DNA from: an uncultured Flavobacteriales bacterium
GTDB taxonomy: Bacteria; Bacteroidota; Bacteroidia; Palsa-965
NCBI GenBank assembly: GCA_937974275.1
Contig: CALJIF010000021.1
Span: 1 to 9,204, forward strand
DNA: 9,204 bases
Reading direction: 5' to 3'
Of this stretch, positions 1 through 6,742 are shown piece by piece. The first letter of the stretch is position 1; every line of letters begins with the position of its first letter. The position numbers and the translations under genes are program-made. The notes beneath the pieces were generated by a model. It saw only the letters and a list, made by a program, of their open reading frames with translations. It was not told where the DNA came from and did no database searches.

Positions 1-596
1 TGGATGCAGCTGCACCGGCTCATTGCATCCTGGCCTCCAATACTTCATCCATTTCTATCACGCGCATTGCTGCGGTAACTAAGCGCCCCGAGCAAGTTAT
101 CGGTATGCATTTTATGAATCCGGTTCCTGTAATGAAACTGGTTGAAGTTATTCGCGGTTACAATACTACCGATGCAATTACTGCAACAATTATGGACTTG
201 TCCAAGAAGTTGGGCAAAGTTCCTGTTGAAGTGAACGACTATCCGGGATTTGTGGCGAATAAGATTTTGATGCCGATGATCAATGAAGCCATCATCACGT
301 TGCACGAAGGAACTGCAGGTGTGGAAGAAATTGATACCGTTATGAAATTAGGTATGGCACATCCGATGGGGCCGTTGCGTTTAGCAGATTTCATCGGACT
401 TGATGTATGCCTGTACATTTTGCGCGTGTTGCAGGAAGGTTTCGGAAATCCGAAATATGCGCCATGTCCATTATTGGTAAACATGGTTCAGGCCGGACAT
501 TTAGGAGATAAAACCGGTAAAGGGTTTTATGAATATACCGATCCTAAAAATCCTGTTGTAGCCGAACGATTTCGCAAGAAAGAATTAATCGGATAA
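1..596 (+). CDS. 3-hydroxybutyryl-CoA dehydrogenase, C-terminal two thirds (5' end outside window)
   Basis: The reading frame is open from position 3 and ends at the TAA at 594-596, giving 197 visible codons of a protein that is normally about 280-295 residues. The N-terminal GxGxxG dinucleotide-binding segment lies before the window. What is visible is typical of the family: NTSSIS, then GMHFMNPVPVMKLVE, whose His and Glu match the catalytic dyad of hydroxyacyl-CoA dehydrogenases, and PGFVANKIL with the conserved Asn. The C-terminal helical dimerisation domain follows (AHPMGPLRLADFIGLD, GDKTGKGFYEY). The enzyme is a cytoplasmic NAD(P)-dependent oxidoreductase interconverting 3-hydroxyacyl-CoA and acetoacyl-CoA, in beta-oxidation, butyrate or PHB-type metabolism. 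The short-chain assignment (Hbd/PaaH-like) rests on overall resemblance of the C-terminal half, so substrate length is an inference. It is followed directly by a strong terminator, so it is the last gene of its transcript. Confidence 0.93.
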   Translation, partial: DAAAPAHCILASNTSSISITRIAAVTKRPEQVIGMHFMNPVPVMKLVEVIRGYNTTDAITATIMDLSKKLGKVPVEVNDYPGFVANKILMPMINEAIITLHEGTAGVEEIDTVMKLGMAHPMGPLRLADFIGLDVCLYILRVLQEGFGNPKYAPCPLLVNMVQAGHLGDKTGKGFYEYTDPKNPVVAERFRKKELIG

Positions 597-600
597 TTTG

Positions 601-627
601 AAAGGCTGTCGAAAGACGGCCTTTTTT
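601..627 (+). terminator. Rho-independent terminator of the hydroxybutyryl-CoA dehydrogenase gene
   Basis: A 10-bp stem (601-610 with 615-624, one G-T wobble) closes on a GAAA tetraloop of the stable GNRA class, and the T-run continues to 627. It begins 4 bases after the stop codon. On the opposite strand the hairpin is followed by only a weak T-run, so it serves mainly the + strand, although it also lies between two convergent genes and could partly stop the minus-strand operon ending at 649. Confidence 0.9.
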
Positions 628-648
628 GTGCAGTGCTTTCAATTGTTA

Positions 649-2502
649 TTATTTCCGCCACACCCACAACGACTCATTGTATTTCGATGACAGCTCTTGC
701 TCTCGTTGATCCATGATTGTTACATCATTACCTGAATCGATCACCACATACTGCATACCCGTTGGTGCAATAATAACTGCTGCCTCCATTCCTCGTTCTT
801 TCCACTTCTTCAGCATGCGTTGCGCATTTTCCTTATTCTTGAAAACTCCTGCAACGATGTACAAATCGACAACAGTATATGTTGATGATGGATTCGTTTC
901 CGGCTGCACAACAGGAACAATTTCGGGTTTGGGCGGTGGAGGTTTCGGCACTTCTTTTGCGACAACGGTTGCTGGCGGAGCAGTTTGTTGTGCAATGACA
1001 TTGTTTAACCTCGGTGCAGTGCCATAACAATAAAGATAACCGTCACGAGAAGCGAGATACAACTTGCCGTTCCAGGCAAAAGGTGTTGCTTCGAAAATCC
1101 CTGTATTGAATGAAGTAAGCTGAAATTTATTCTCTTGTGCGGCCCGAAATGTATACACTCCATTGTACCCCGCTGCAACCAATTGTCCGTTTTCCAAAAA
1201 TAAAGGCGTACTAATCGATGGTCCTATTTCGTAACTCCACATACGTTTTGGACAAGGCACTTTCGTTTTTCCATCATACAACGTTGTCATGCTATCAGCA
1301 AATTCCTGATGTGCCAACACCGTCAATTGTCCGTCAATTCCGGTAAATGCGGCAAGCGGAGGTGTTGATGATGTTCTATACAAATCATTGACCGCTACAC
1401 TGCCGATTACACCCCCTTTCCATGAAGAAAACTCCAGATCGCCTGTTGGATAAAACCAAACAATACAGCTGTCCGGATTTCGTCTTGGATCAATTTTTAG
1501 AACGCCTCCGTGTCCAACGATATACTGTTTTTCAATCGCGATTAACAAACAGCTATCTGCAGTTGCAACCGGAGTTCCGTCAATATCAGAACCAATATAA
1601 AAGTCCCAAACGATGGTATCTTGTTTCATGTCGTAACCATAAACGTGTCCCGATCCGGACGCGATATAATAACGTTCACCCAATTGAACAGGCGATGCCT
1701 CCGCAACCAGATTTCCACCATGCAATGCGTGATCCTTTCCTGTATATAATTGTGCAACTTGCTTTGCAATCGGGTAATGAAACGAATCTGCTATGGTATG
1801 AAAAACGGAGAATCGCATCAGATGACCATTCTCCAGAGGTATTAATCCGGTATCATTCCATACAACAGCAGATGCGTCCACATCACGACTATAACTCAAC
1901 GTTTTTGGTACCGACATGCGCCACATCTCCTGCCCATTAAAAGCATTAATATGTCGGAATGAAAAAGATTGGCCATCCGCTCTTGAACCTTTTCTACTTC
2001 CCTGCAAAATACTTAGCGAAGCTGAATCGTTGACTGCTCTACACACCAGCGTTCCCGTGCCTTTCAGAATATCATCAAATTGATATTGCCAAATAACATC
2101 ACCATTTTCAGCGGAAATCTTTTTCAAATGATGATCAAAACAACCGAGATACAAATACGTTTTGCCGAATTCTTCCGTCATCAATGTTTGTCCGGTCCAT
2201 CCTGCACCCATCCACTCTTCTACTCCTTCTTCTGCAGTAACAACGGTATTGCCTTTTCCCAACCATAATTTCCATATGGGTGTTAATGTATCCGCACAAA
2301 AATTGCCGTAAAAATTACGATTAGCATTGCCTAAAAATGTAGCATTAATTAACGTGATATCCGGCTTTTCGGGAACAACAACATCTTGATGAATTGGTGC
2401 AATAACAGGACTTTTAGCGAACATGATCCACCAAAACGTCCATGCGCTCAGCACGACAAGAAATACTATGAATCGGACGAAAAACCTCCGTGTAAAAGAC
2501 AT
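649..2502 (-). CDS. Membrane-anchored PQQ-like beta-propeller protein with C-terminal SPOR domain
   Basis: The protein has 617 residues. Residues 7-27 form one hydrophobic segment after two arginines, fitting an uncleaved N-terminal anchor with the rest in the periplasm. Residues about 50-495 contain repeated propeller-type blades ending in W motifs, for example LKKISAENGDVIWQYQF near 126-142, INAFNGQEMW near 185-194, GHVYGYDMKQDTIVW near 285-299 and GKLYLASRDGYLYCYG near 479-494; this resembles PQQ-like/BamB-type propellers. Residues 505-540 are a Pro/Val/Lys-rich linker (PKPPPPKPEIVP). Residues about 545-617 match a SPOR domain (YIVAGVFKNKENAQRMLKKW, then a YVV strand), a fold that binds denuded glycan strands of peptidoglycan, often at division sites. 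It is last in the operon, 15 bp after the cytochrome gene; AAGGA overlapping that stop lies 12 bases before ATG. I see no clear evidence that PQQ itself is bound, so catalysis is not claimed. Confidence 0.85.
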   Translation of the reverse strand: MSFTRRFFVRFIVFLVVLSAWTFWWIMFAKSPVIAPIHQDVVVPEKPDITLINATFLGNANRNFYGNFCADTLTPIWKLWLGKGNTVVTAEEGVEEWMGAGWTGQTLMTEEFGKTYLYLGCFDHHLKKISAENGDVIWQYQFDDILKGTGTLVCRAVNDSASLSILQGSRKGSRADGQSFSFRHINAFNGQEMWRMSVPKTLSYSRDVDASAVVWNDTGLIPLENGHLMRFSVFHTIADSFHYPIAKQVAQLYTGKDHALHGGNLVAEASPVQLGERYYIASGSGHVYGYDMKQDTIVWDFYIGSDIDGTPVATADSCLLIAIEKQYIVGHGGVLKIDPRRNPDSCIVWFYPTGDLEFSSWKGGVIGSVAVNDLYRTSSTPPLAAFTGIDGQLTVLAHQEFADSMTTLYDGKTKVPCPKRMWSYEIGPSISTPLFLENGQLVAAGYNGVYTFRAAQENKFQLTSFNTGIFEATPFAWNGKLYLASRDGYLYCYGTAPRLNNVIAQQTAPPATVVAKEVPKPPPPKPEIVPVVQPETNPSSTYTVVDLYIVAGVFKNKENAQRMLKKWKERGMEAAVIIAPTGMQYVVIDSGNDVTIMDQREQELSSKYNESLWVWRK

Positions 2503-2517
2503 GTTAATTGGCGATCC

Positions 2518-2976
2518 TTAATTGACCGGCAAATACAATTTACGAATTCGTTTTATCGGTCCGTGACAAAAGTTTTCGTGGCAGGAAATGCAAGCATCTA
2601 TTGTTGCATTAAAATATTTCGGACGTTCTTCCGGTGTTGCACCGTACAATTGACTCATTTGCGCGAGGTATGCATCCGCATGAGAATTGTAAACCTGCTC
2701 GTCAATGTTTTTGTCTGTGCGCTCTGCTGTTTTTAATCGTTCCAAAATTTCAGGCTGCAAAGGTAAGGCTTCACCTTTCTGAATTGCAGTTTTCATGGCT
2801 TCCGAATGATCCGCCAAGCCACGCATAATAACGGCGAGTTCTGCAGTTCCATTAGGATTTACTTCATCAGGAGCACACTTAGCGCTGTCATTAGAAGAAG
2901 CCTTTTCACTCTCATCACCACATGCAAGCAGAAATGCAGAAAAGACAAAAACGGAAATAATTATTGTGTACTTCAT
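2518..2976 (-). CDS. Small mono-haem c-type cytochrome lipoprotein
   Basis: The protein has 152 residues. Residues 1-18 form a signal sequence ending in a lipobox LLAC, so Cys19 should be lipidated and the protein membrane-anchored in the periplasm or at the outer membrane. A single haem-c motif, CISCH, lies at residues 129-133 near the C-terminus, after a mostly helical region of about 90 residues. A C-terminal CxxCH after helices resembles class II (cytochrome c'-like) architecture; the axial sixth ligand cannot be named. Directly after it comes a second Cys-His pair (FCHGPIKR), which I take as part of a conserved tail and not a second haem site because the CxxCH spacing is absent. The ATG overlaps the stop of the upstream DUF4920 gene as TAATG, suggesting translational coupling. 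The likely role is electron transfer; the partner is not identifiable, though the downstream propeller is the obvious candidate. Confidence 0.8.
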   Translation of the reverse strand: MKYTIIISVFVFSAFLLACGDESEKASSNDSAKCAPDEVNPNGTAELAVIMRGLADHSEAMKTAIQKGEALPLQPEILERLKTAERTDKNIDEQVYNSHADAYLAQMSQLYGATPEERPKYFNATIDACISCHENFCHGPIKRIRKLYLPVN

Positions 2977-3470
2977 TACTTCTTCTTAATGATAACGCCG
3001 CGCGCTTCGAAAGTCAGCTCCACTTCAGGCTCCGTAATTTTATTAATCTCTTCTTTCGGATCTCCGGCATCTTCCGCCAAGTGCTTTAACTCAGCAACAG
3101 AAATAGTATCCATGTAAGCATAACCATCAACAATTGCGGTGCTTCCGGAAGCATCTTTAGGAACAAAGAACGCGTAGTCTAAAAACTTCACACGAATAGA
3201 ATGTTCAGTTCCTGCATCCAATTCCATCCAACAACCTTTCTTCTGACAAACTTCTTCAATCGGTGCAATCAACTTACACGCCACAGAATCTTTACCTGCC
3301 AACAATGTTAGCACCTGATCAGCAGGAACTGCACCATCTTCAGAAATAGAGTCTCCAAAATACTGCACGGCTTTAGCTTGCAATGAGTCGGTGTTTCCTG
3401 TTTTTCCGGTTTCATTGGAACAAGATGCTGCTCCCAGAGTGATTGCCAATGCGGCTGCTAAGTATTTCAT
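2976..3470 (-). CDS. DUF4920 domain lipoprotein
   Basis: The start at 3470 (MKYLAAALAITLGAASC) is preferred over an in-frame ATG at 3494: it gives a clean signal sequence with a plausible lipobox ending at Cys17, and the upstream ATG would fall inside the candidate -7 box at 3492-3499. The mature part is about 148 residues with the features of DUF4920 proteins: CQKKGCWMEL in the middle, then VKFLDYAFFVPKDASG, a HLAEDAGDPKEEI segment and a C-terminal strand FEARGVIIKKK. The two cysteines of CQKKGCW are conserved in this family as I know it and could bind metal or form a disulphide, which is inference. The function is unknown. It is the first gene of a three-gene operon and its TAA overlaps the next ATG by one base. 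Confidence 0.82.
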   Translation of the reverse strand: MKYLAAALAITLGAASCSNETGKTGNTDSLQAKAVQYFGDSISEDGAVPADQVLTLLAGKDSVACKLIAPIEEVCQKKGCWMELDAGTEHSIRVKFLDYAFFVPKDASGSTAIVDGYAYMDTISVAELKHLAEDAGDPKEEINKITEPEVELTFEARGVIIKKK

Positions 3471-3491
3471 GTGAATGCTGTTAAGTGAACG

Positions 3492-3499
3492 CAAAATTA
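3492..3499 (-). promoter_or_regulatory. Candidate -7 box of the DUF4920-cytochrome-propeller operon
   Basis: Read on the minus strand this is TAATTTTG, a full match to the Bacteroidota -7 consensus TAnnTTTG. It lies 21 bases before the chosen ATG at 3470. No TTG is present 17-23 bases upstream; that stretch is occupied by an inverted repeat instead, which would fit an activator- or repressor-controlled promoter. It has not been tested. Confidence 0.45.
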
Positions 3500-3511
3500 C
3501 GGGAAATGGCT

Positions 3512-3532
3512 GAATTTCTCAGTAAGAAATTC
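3512..3532. promoter_or_regulatory. Perfect inverted repeat, operator-like
   Basis: The arms GAATTTCT (3512-3519) and AGAAATTC (3525-3532) are exact reverse complements separated by CAGTA. The repeat sits 12-33 bases upstream of the -7 box of the minus-strand operon, where a -33 element would be, and is not followed by a T-run. Its size (8 + 5 + 8) and position suit a dimeric regulator. No regulator gene is in the window. Confidence 0.4.
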
Positions 3533-3699
3533 CGCATGATGAAATGAGAAATATCAGTTTACCACTACATTCTTAGTGCATTATTACATTCATAACAGGG
3601 CTTCAATAGTTAAAGCTGTTATCCTGTGTGGAAATTTAAAACAACTTGCGTCTTATCGGTAACTTTACAATCACAAAAACTATAATCACCTATTGGCAC
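3533..3699. other. Divergent intergenic region
   Basis: This is the remainder of the spacer between the minus-strand DUF4920 operon and the plus-strand lipoprotein gene. I see no coding potential. It contains an imperfect hairpin (ATAACA at 3592-3597 with TGTTAT at 3617-3622, plus GCTT/AAGC inside, two bases bulged) without a T-run, and a 7-of-8 match to the -7 box, TAACTTTA, at 3660-3667, 32 bases before the ATG at 3700. No matching TTG lies at the right distance, so this promoter is only suggestive. Confidence 0.4.
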
Positions 3700-4728
3700 A
3701 TGCGTCATCTGTTCATCACATTAATTTTTGGTAGTATTCTACTAGTTTCGTGTCGAGTTCAGGAGCAGGTAGTAATTAATAAGGTTATTGGAAACGCCGG
3801 TATTGAGTTCTATTACGGCGATACAAATGCCAACGAAATAGGCGAAACTGATAAGATTACCGCACATTTAAAATTCACGCATTTGATGCTGTTACAAAGA
3901 ACACTACGTATCAAGGACGCAGCAGTTCGTGCAAAACGATTGGCTTTACTGGGTCATTTGAATAGGTATATCAAACGTGGTGTATTCCCTGTAAACAGCG
4001 CTTACAAAGAGCGAATGCCTTGTTTTATCGATGAATACGGTTCGTACTGTGCGGTTGGCTATTTGATTCAACAAACTGTCGGAAGTGAACTGCCCGAAAA
4101 AATCAATTCTTTATTTCAATACGAGTATTTGGCAGCAATGCAATTACAAGAGCTCAACGAATGGGTTGCGCAAAGCGGTTTTACGTTAGAGGAGTTAGCA
4201 ACCATTCAACCAACTTACGGCACATACATCCTTAAATATTCTGTGGCAGCAGGTGCAGGAATGAGCTACAGAGGAATTGCCCCGGGCTATCCTTCGTTTC
4301 AATTGGATTACGGAAAACACCTGAAATACAATTTTCACAGCATTTCCTCGCGTGTTGAAATGATGGGACCTGACGATTTCTACACCTCGTTGAGTTACCG
4401 CAAAGGAGTTGAATTAGGCGGTAAGATCAAATATATCAGAAGTAGAACATTAGGCTTCCTTCTTGGTCCCGGAATGCTTTACAAAAACAATGAAGTTGCA
4501 TGGTTGCTAAAGCCGGGAATGCAAATCAGCTTGTGGACCGGACGTGTTAAACAATTTGGAATTGGATTGCTTCTGGGCTATGCATACGATATTCCGGTAT
4601 ACAATTCCAATTTGTTTACCCTTTCACGACACGACTTGTCGCTCCATCTCATGATAGGCACTTCCAAGATGGGTTTAACGTATAGAGATTTGGACCGAAA
4701 AAAGAACAACAACCGGCAATCGGACTAA
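3700..4728 (+). CDS. Lipoprotein with uncharacterised two-cysteine domain and beta-rich barrel-like C-terminus
   Basis: The start ATG at 3700 gives a signal sequence ending in lipobox LVSC (Cys18); a longer frame from a TTG at 3646 would put 18 extra polar residues before it and is unlikely. The protein has 342 residues. Residues about 55-173 form a helical-looking domain with the motif RMPCFIDEYGSYCAVGYL (Cys108, Cys117), followed by a conserved-looking end ELNEWVAQSGFTLEELATIQPTY. I recognise this pattern as one that recurs in Bacteroidota and other bacteria, but I know no function or name for it. Residues about 175-330 have alternating hydrophobic/polar strands with many Tyr, Gly and aromatic residues, resembling a small outer-membrane beta-barrel or beta-sandwich. 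The combination suggests an outer-membrane-associated protein. It stands alone, convergent with the YbbR gene across 55 bp in which no convincing terminator is visible. Confidence 0.7.
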   Translation: MRHLFITLIFGSILLVSCRVQEQVVINKVIGNAGIEFYYGDTNANEIGETDKITAHLKFTHLMLLQRTLRIKDAAVRAKRLALLGHLNRYIKRGVFPVNSAYKERMPCFIDEYGSYCAVGYLIQQTVGSELPEKINSLFQYEYLAAMQLQELNEWVAQSGFTLEELATIQPTYGTYILKYSVAAGAGMSYRGIAPGYPSFQLDYGKHLKYNFHSISSRVEMMGPDDFYTSLSYRKGVELGGKIKYIRSRTLGFLLGPGMLYKNNEVAWLLKPGMQISLWTGRVKQFGIGLLLGYAYDIPVYNSNLFTLSRHDLSLHLMIGTSKMGLTYRDLDRKKNNNRQSD

Positions 4729-4783
4729 GCTTTCATCCCCGTATCATAGCAGGGACGAGACCACACGGCTTGCTAACCAATAC

Positions 4784-5776
4784 TTACTTTCTTATAATAA
4801 ATTCCACCTGAGAATTTTCCGGACGAATATTTCTCACGTTTAGCGGCTTTCGAATAATTTCTACGGGAACTGTAGATGTTTTGATGTTGGCCTTGTTGTA
4901 ATCAACAATGACACGAAACATATCTTCCTTTATTGAAGCATACTCTTCAACAGGAACTTCAAACACAATTTTAATCCGATCAGGATAAGTTCGCAACACC
5001 GCATTAGCAGGCATGTTGATGGCTGTAACCGGCACCATTACAAATCCTTCCGTAAACCGTCCTACCGGAATAGTAGCTTTAATGATATTGGGTTTAACGC
5101 TAACAAGTCCGCCAAGAGGTTGAACAATTTTCACATCCTGCGTGGTTGATTTTTCGAGTCCTGTGAATGTTTTTACTTCTGTATAAACTGTATTAATTGT
5201 ATCCAAAATATTTTGCGGGCCACTGATCACAACATGGTCGGGATTAAGAACAATGGAGTCCGATAAACGATACAAGTTGCTCATGACAACTGAAATTCGC
5301 GAAGTAACGGGCACCTTTTTTTCGGAGCGCCCCTCGTAACTGATAATGATAGGATCCGGAAACACACGAACCACCTTTAATCCGTTACCTATCGTCCCGG
5401 AAATTCTAGTTGGAATTGCATTAGCGGTAATGGCATAATCACCTTTACCTAATGACTTTGCCTTGGATGCGTCTATTTTCAAAGAACCCAATGCATTCAA
5501 CCATTTATAGGTTAGAATGGTAAACCCACTCCCCTGCACTTCAGTTTCCAGCGTGTCCGGTAGTTCTGAGAGAATTACACGATCCTCGGGGAGATTTTCG
5601 TAAACCGCAGGAACCTTAAGGACGGTATTATATTGCTTTGACAATTGATGCAATAACCACGCTGTTCCCGCAATAATAAGGCAGGCAAAAAAAGTAGAAA
5701 CGCGACGGTTGAGAAAGAATTCGCCTTTCTTCAATCCGTCGCGTTTCTTAGTATCACCTGTATTCGCCAATGCCAA
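4784..5776 (-). CDS. YbbR-domain (CdaR-like) membrane protein
   Basis: The protein has 330 residues with a cytoplasmic Lys/Arg-rich N-terminus, one membrane segment at about 27-44 (VSTFFACLIIAGTAWLL), and an extracytoplasmic part built of beta-rich YbbR-like repeats. These occupy roughly 50-145, 150-235 and 238-327; the strands PVTAINMPANA and YPDRIKIVFEVP are typical. In Firmicutes the YbbR protein CdaR regulates the diadenylate cyclase CdaA. In Bacteroidota the role is not established, and no cyclase gene is seen here. It follows yajC by only 5 bp and so is co-transcribed. The next gene in many Bacteroidota would be coaE, which is not present here; the cluster ends with this gene. Confidence 0.85.
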   Translation of the reverse strand: MALANTGDTKKRDGLKKGEFFLNRRVSTFFACLIIAGTAWLLHQLSKQYNTVLKVPAVYENLPEDRVILSELPDTLETEVQGSGFTILTYKWLNALGSLKIDASKAKSLGKGDYAITANAIPTRISGTIGNGLKVVRVFPDPIIISYEGRSEKKVPVTSRISVVMSNLYRLSDSIVLNPDHVVISGPQNILDTINTVYTEVKTFTGLEKSTTQDVKIVQPLGGLVSVKPNIIKATIPVGRFTEGFVMVPVTAINMPANAVLRTYPDRIKIVFEVPVEEYASIKEDMFRVIVDYNKANIKTSTVPVEIIRKPLNVRNIRPENSQVEFIIRK

Positions 5777-5781
5777 TACAA

Positions 5782-6123
5782 TTAATCTTTCTTCTCTTCA
5801 GTCTCGTCCTTAAACGTTCTGGAGAATTCATGAGAGATGGCGCTTTTCAAAATCTGGATACGAGTGCCGCCTTCTGTTTCAATAACATAAGACTTCGTGC
5901 GTACTTCAAGCACTTTGCCGATGATACCACCAATGGTAACGATACGATCGCCTTTCTTAATTTCCTCAAGAAACTTCGCCTGCTCCTTTTGTTTCTTCAT
6001 TTGCGGACGCATCATGAAGAAGTAAAACACGACAATAATAAGACCGATAAAAATAAACTGCATTACTGCCGGACTAACCGGTCCGCCGCCCTGAGCCGCC
6101 TGAAGAAGAATTGTTGAATTCAT
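5782..6123 (-). CDS. yajC: Preprotein translocase subunit YajC
   Basis: The protein has 113 residues, the usual YajC size. After a short N-terminus there is one membrane helix at about 20-38 running directly into FYFFMMRPQMKKQKEQ, the family hallmark (membrane helix, RPQ, basic stretch). The small cytoplasmic domain follows with GDRIVTIGGIIGKVLEV at about 58-74. YajC associates with SecDF and SecYEG in the inner membrane. A charged tail (KDETEEKKD) ends the protein. It lies between the DUF1573 gene (42 bp upstream) and the YbbR gene (5 bp downstream). Confidence 0.95.
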   Translation of the reverse strand: MNSTILLQAAQGGGPVSPAVMQFIFIGLIIVVFYFFMMRPQMKKQKEQAKFLEEIKKGDRIVTIGGIIGKVLEVRTKSYVIETEGGTRIQILKSAISHEFSRTFKDETEEKKD

Positions 6124-6165
6124 TGATGGATAGATATTAAAAATTAAAATGTTACAAATTACGGT

Positions 6166-6669
6166 TTAGTGATTGTGTCCATCACCCGGGAAATGCCCGT
6201 CTTCCTTGCTTTCACGACCTTCCGGAACCAAAATTTCTGCAGCGATAGTTAACACCACTGTATTAGGCTCGCAATTAGTTGTCAAAGTCACGGTCTTTTC
6301 TTGTTTATCGCGCTTTCCTTCGCTGTTAAATTCCACATTGATCACACCTTCTTCTCCCGGAGCAATCGGTTTCTTCGGATAATCAGGCACTGTGCAACCG
6401 CAAGAACCGCGGGCATCAGAGATGATCAAATCTGAACCACCGATATTCTTAAACTTAAACTGCGTAGTTACACGATCGCCTTGAGTGATTTTTCCAAAAT
6501 CGTGTTTATCACGATCAAACTTCATAGCAGGCGCTTTTCCTGCAGGTGCAGTTCCTCCGCCCGATGCCGTGATGTCCACTAAATCAGAGGTTACTTCTTT
6601 GTCCTTTTTCGGGGCGCAGGCAACCAATGATGCAGCCAGCGCAAACATTAGAATCACATTACTTTTCAT
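6166..6669 (-). CDS. DUF1573 domain lipoprotein
   Basis: The protein has 167 residues with a lipobox LVAC giving a lipidated Cys18. A Gly/Ala-rich linker (about 30-48) leads into a DUF1573 domain at about 49-148: an immunoglobulin-like fold with HDFGKITQGD, FKFKNIGGSDLII, then GSCGCTVPDYPKKPIAPGE (Cys90 and Cys92) and FNSEGKRDKQEKTVTL. The C-terminus is a short His-rich tail (GHFPGDGHNH). The function of the family is unknown; it is very common in Bacteroidota and often found beside yajC and nusB. It lies 73 bp after nusB with a candidate promoter in between, so it may head its own transcript with yajC and the YbbR gene. Confidence 0.9.
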   Translation of the reverse strand: MKSNVILMFALAASLVACAPKKDKEVTSDLVDITASGGGTAPAGKAPAMKFDRDKHDFGKITQGDRVTTQFKFKNIGGSDLIISDARGSCGCTVPDYPKKPIAPGEEGVINVEFNSEGKRDKQEKTVTLTTNCEPNTVVLTIAAEILVPEGRESKEDGHFPGDGHNH

Positions 6670-6715
6670 AACTACTGTTTTATCGTATTACGTGTTATTA
6701 ACTGCAAATTCAGGG

Positions 6716-6723
6716 CAAAATTA
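6716..6723 (-). promoter_or_regulatory. Candidate -7 box upstream of the DUF1573-yajC-YbbR genes
   Basis: On the minus strand the bases read TAATTTTG, a full match to TAnnTTTG, 46 bases before the ATG at 6669. The nearest upstream TTG is 16 bases away, just shorter than the usual 17-23. It lies in the 73-bp gap after nusB and would allow expression of the three downstream genes independently of nusB. Confidence 0.4.
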
Positions 6724-6742
6724 GTGGAATTTCAGGTACCAA

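Noticed and set aside
1422..1940. 172-codon frame on the + strand inside the propeller gene
   Set aside because: It lies antisense within a well-supported coding region, has no recognisable domain and shows low-complexity, shadow-like composition.
649..2502. True PQQ-dependent alcohol or glucose dehydrogenase
   Set aside because: I see propeller repeats only, without a recognisable set of PQQ- and calcium-binding active-site residues, and the SPOR tail suggests a structural or binding role.
3592..3622. Imperfect hairpin in the divergent intergenic region, considered as a terminator or small RNA
   Set aside because: The stem is interrupted by a two-base bulge, the arms are AT-rich, there is no T-run, and no gene ends nearby.
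3646..3699. TTG start giving 18 extra residues to the two-cysteine lipoprotein
   Set aside because: The ATG at 3700 gives a proper signal sequence with a lipobox; the extension would put polar residues in front of it and would overlap the weak -7 box match.
4729..4783. Possible bidirectional terminator between the convergent lipoprotein and YbbR genes (TCCC...GGGA)
   Set aside because: Only four pairs match around a 12-base loop, and no T-run follows on either strand.
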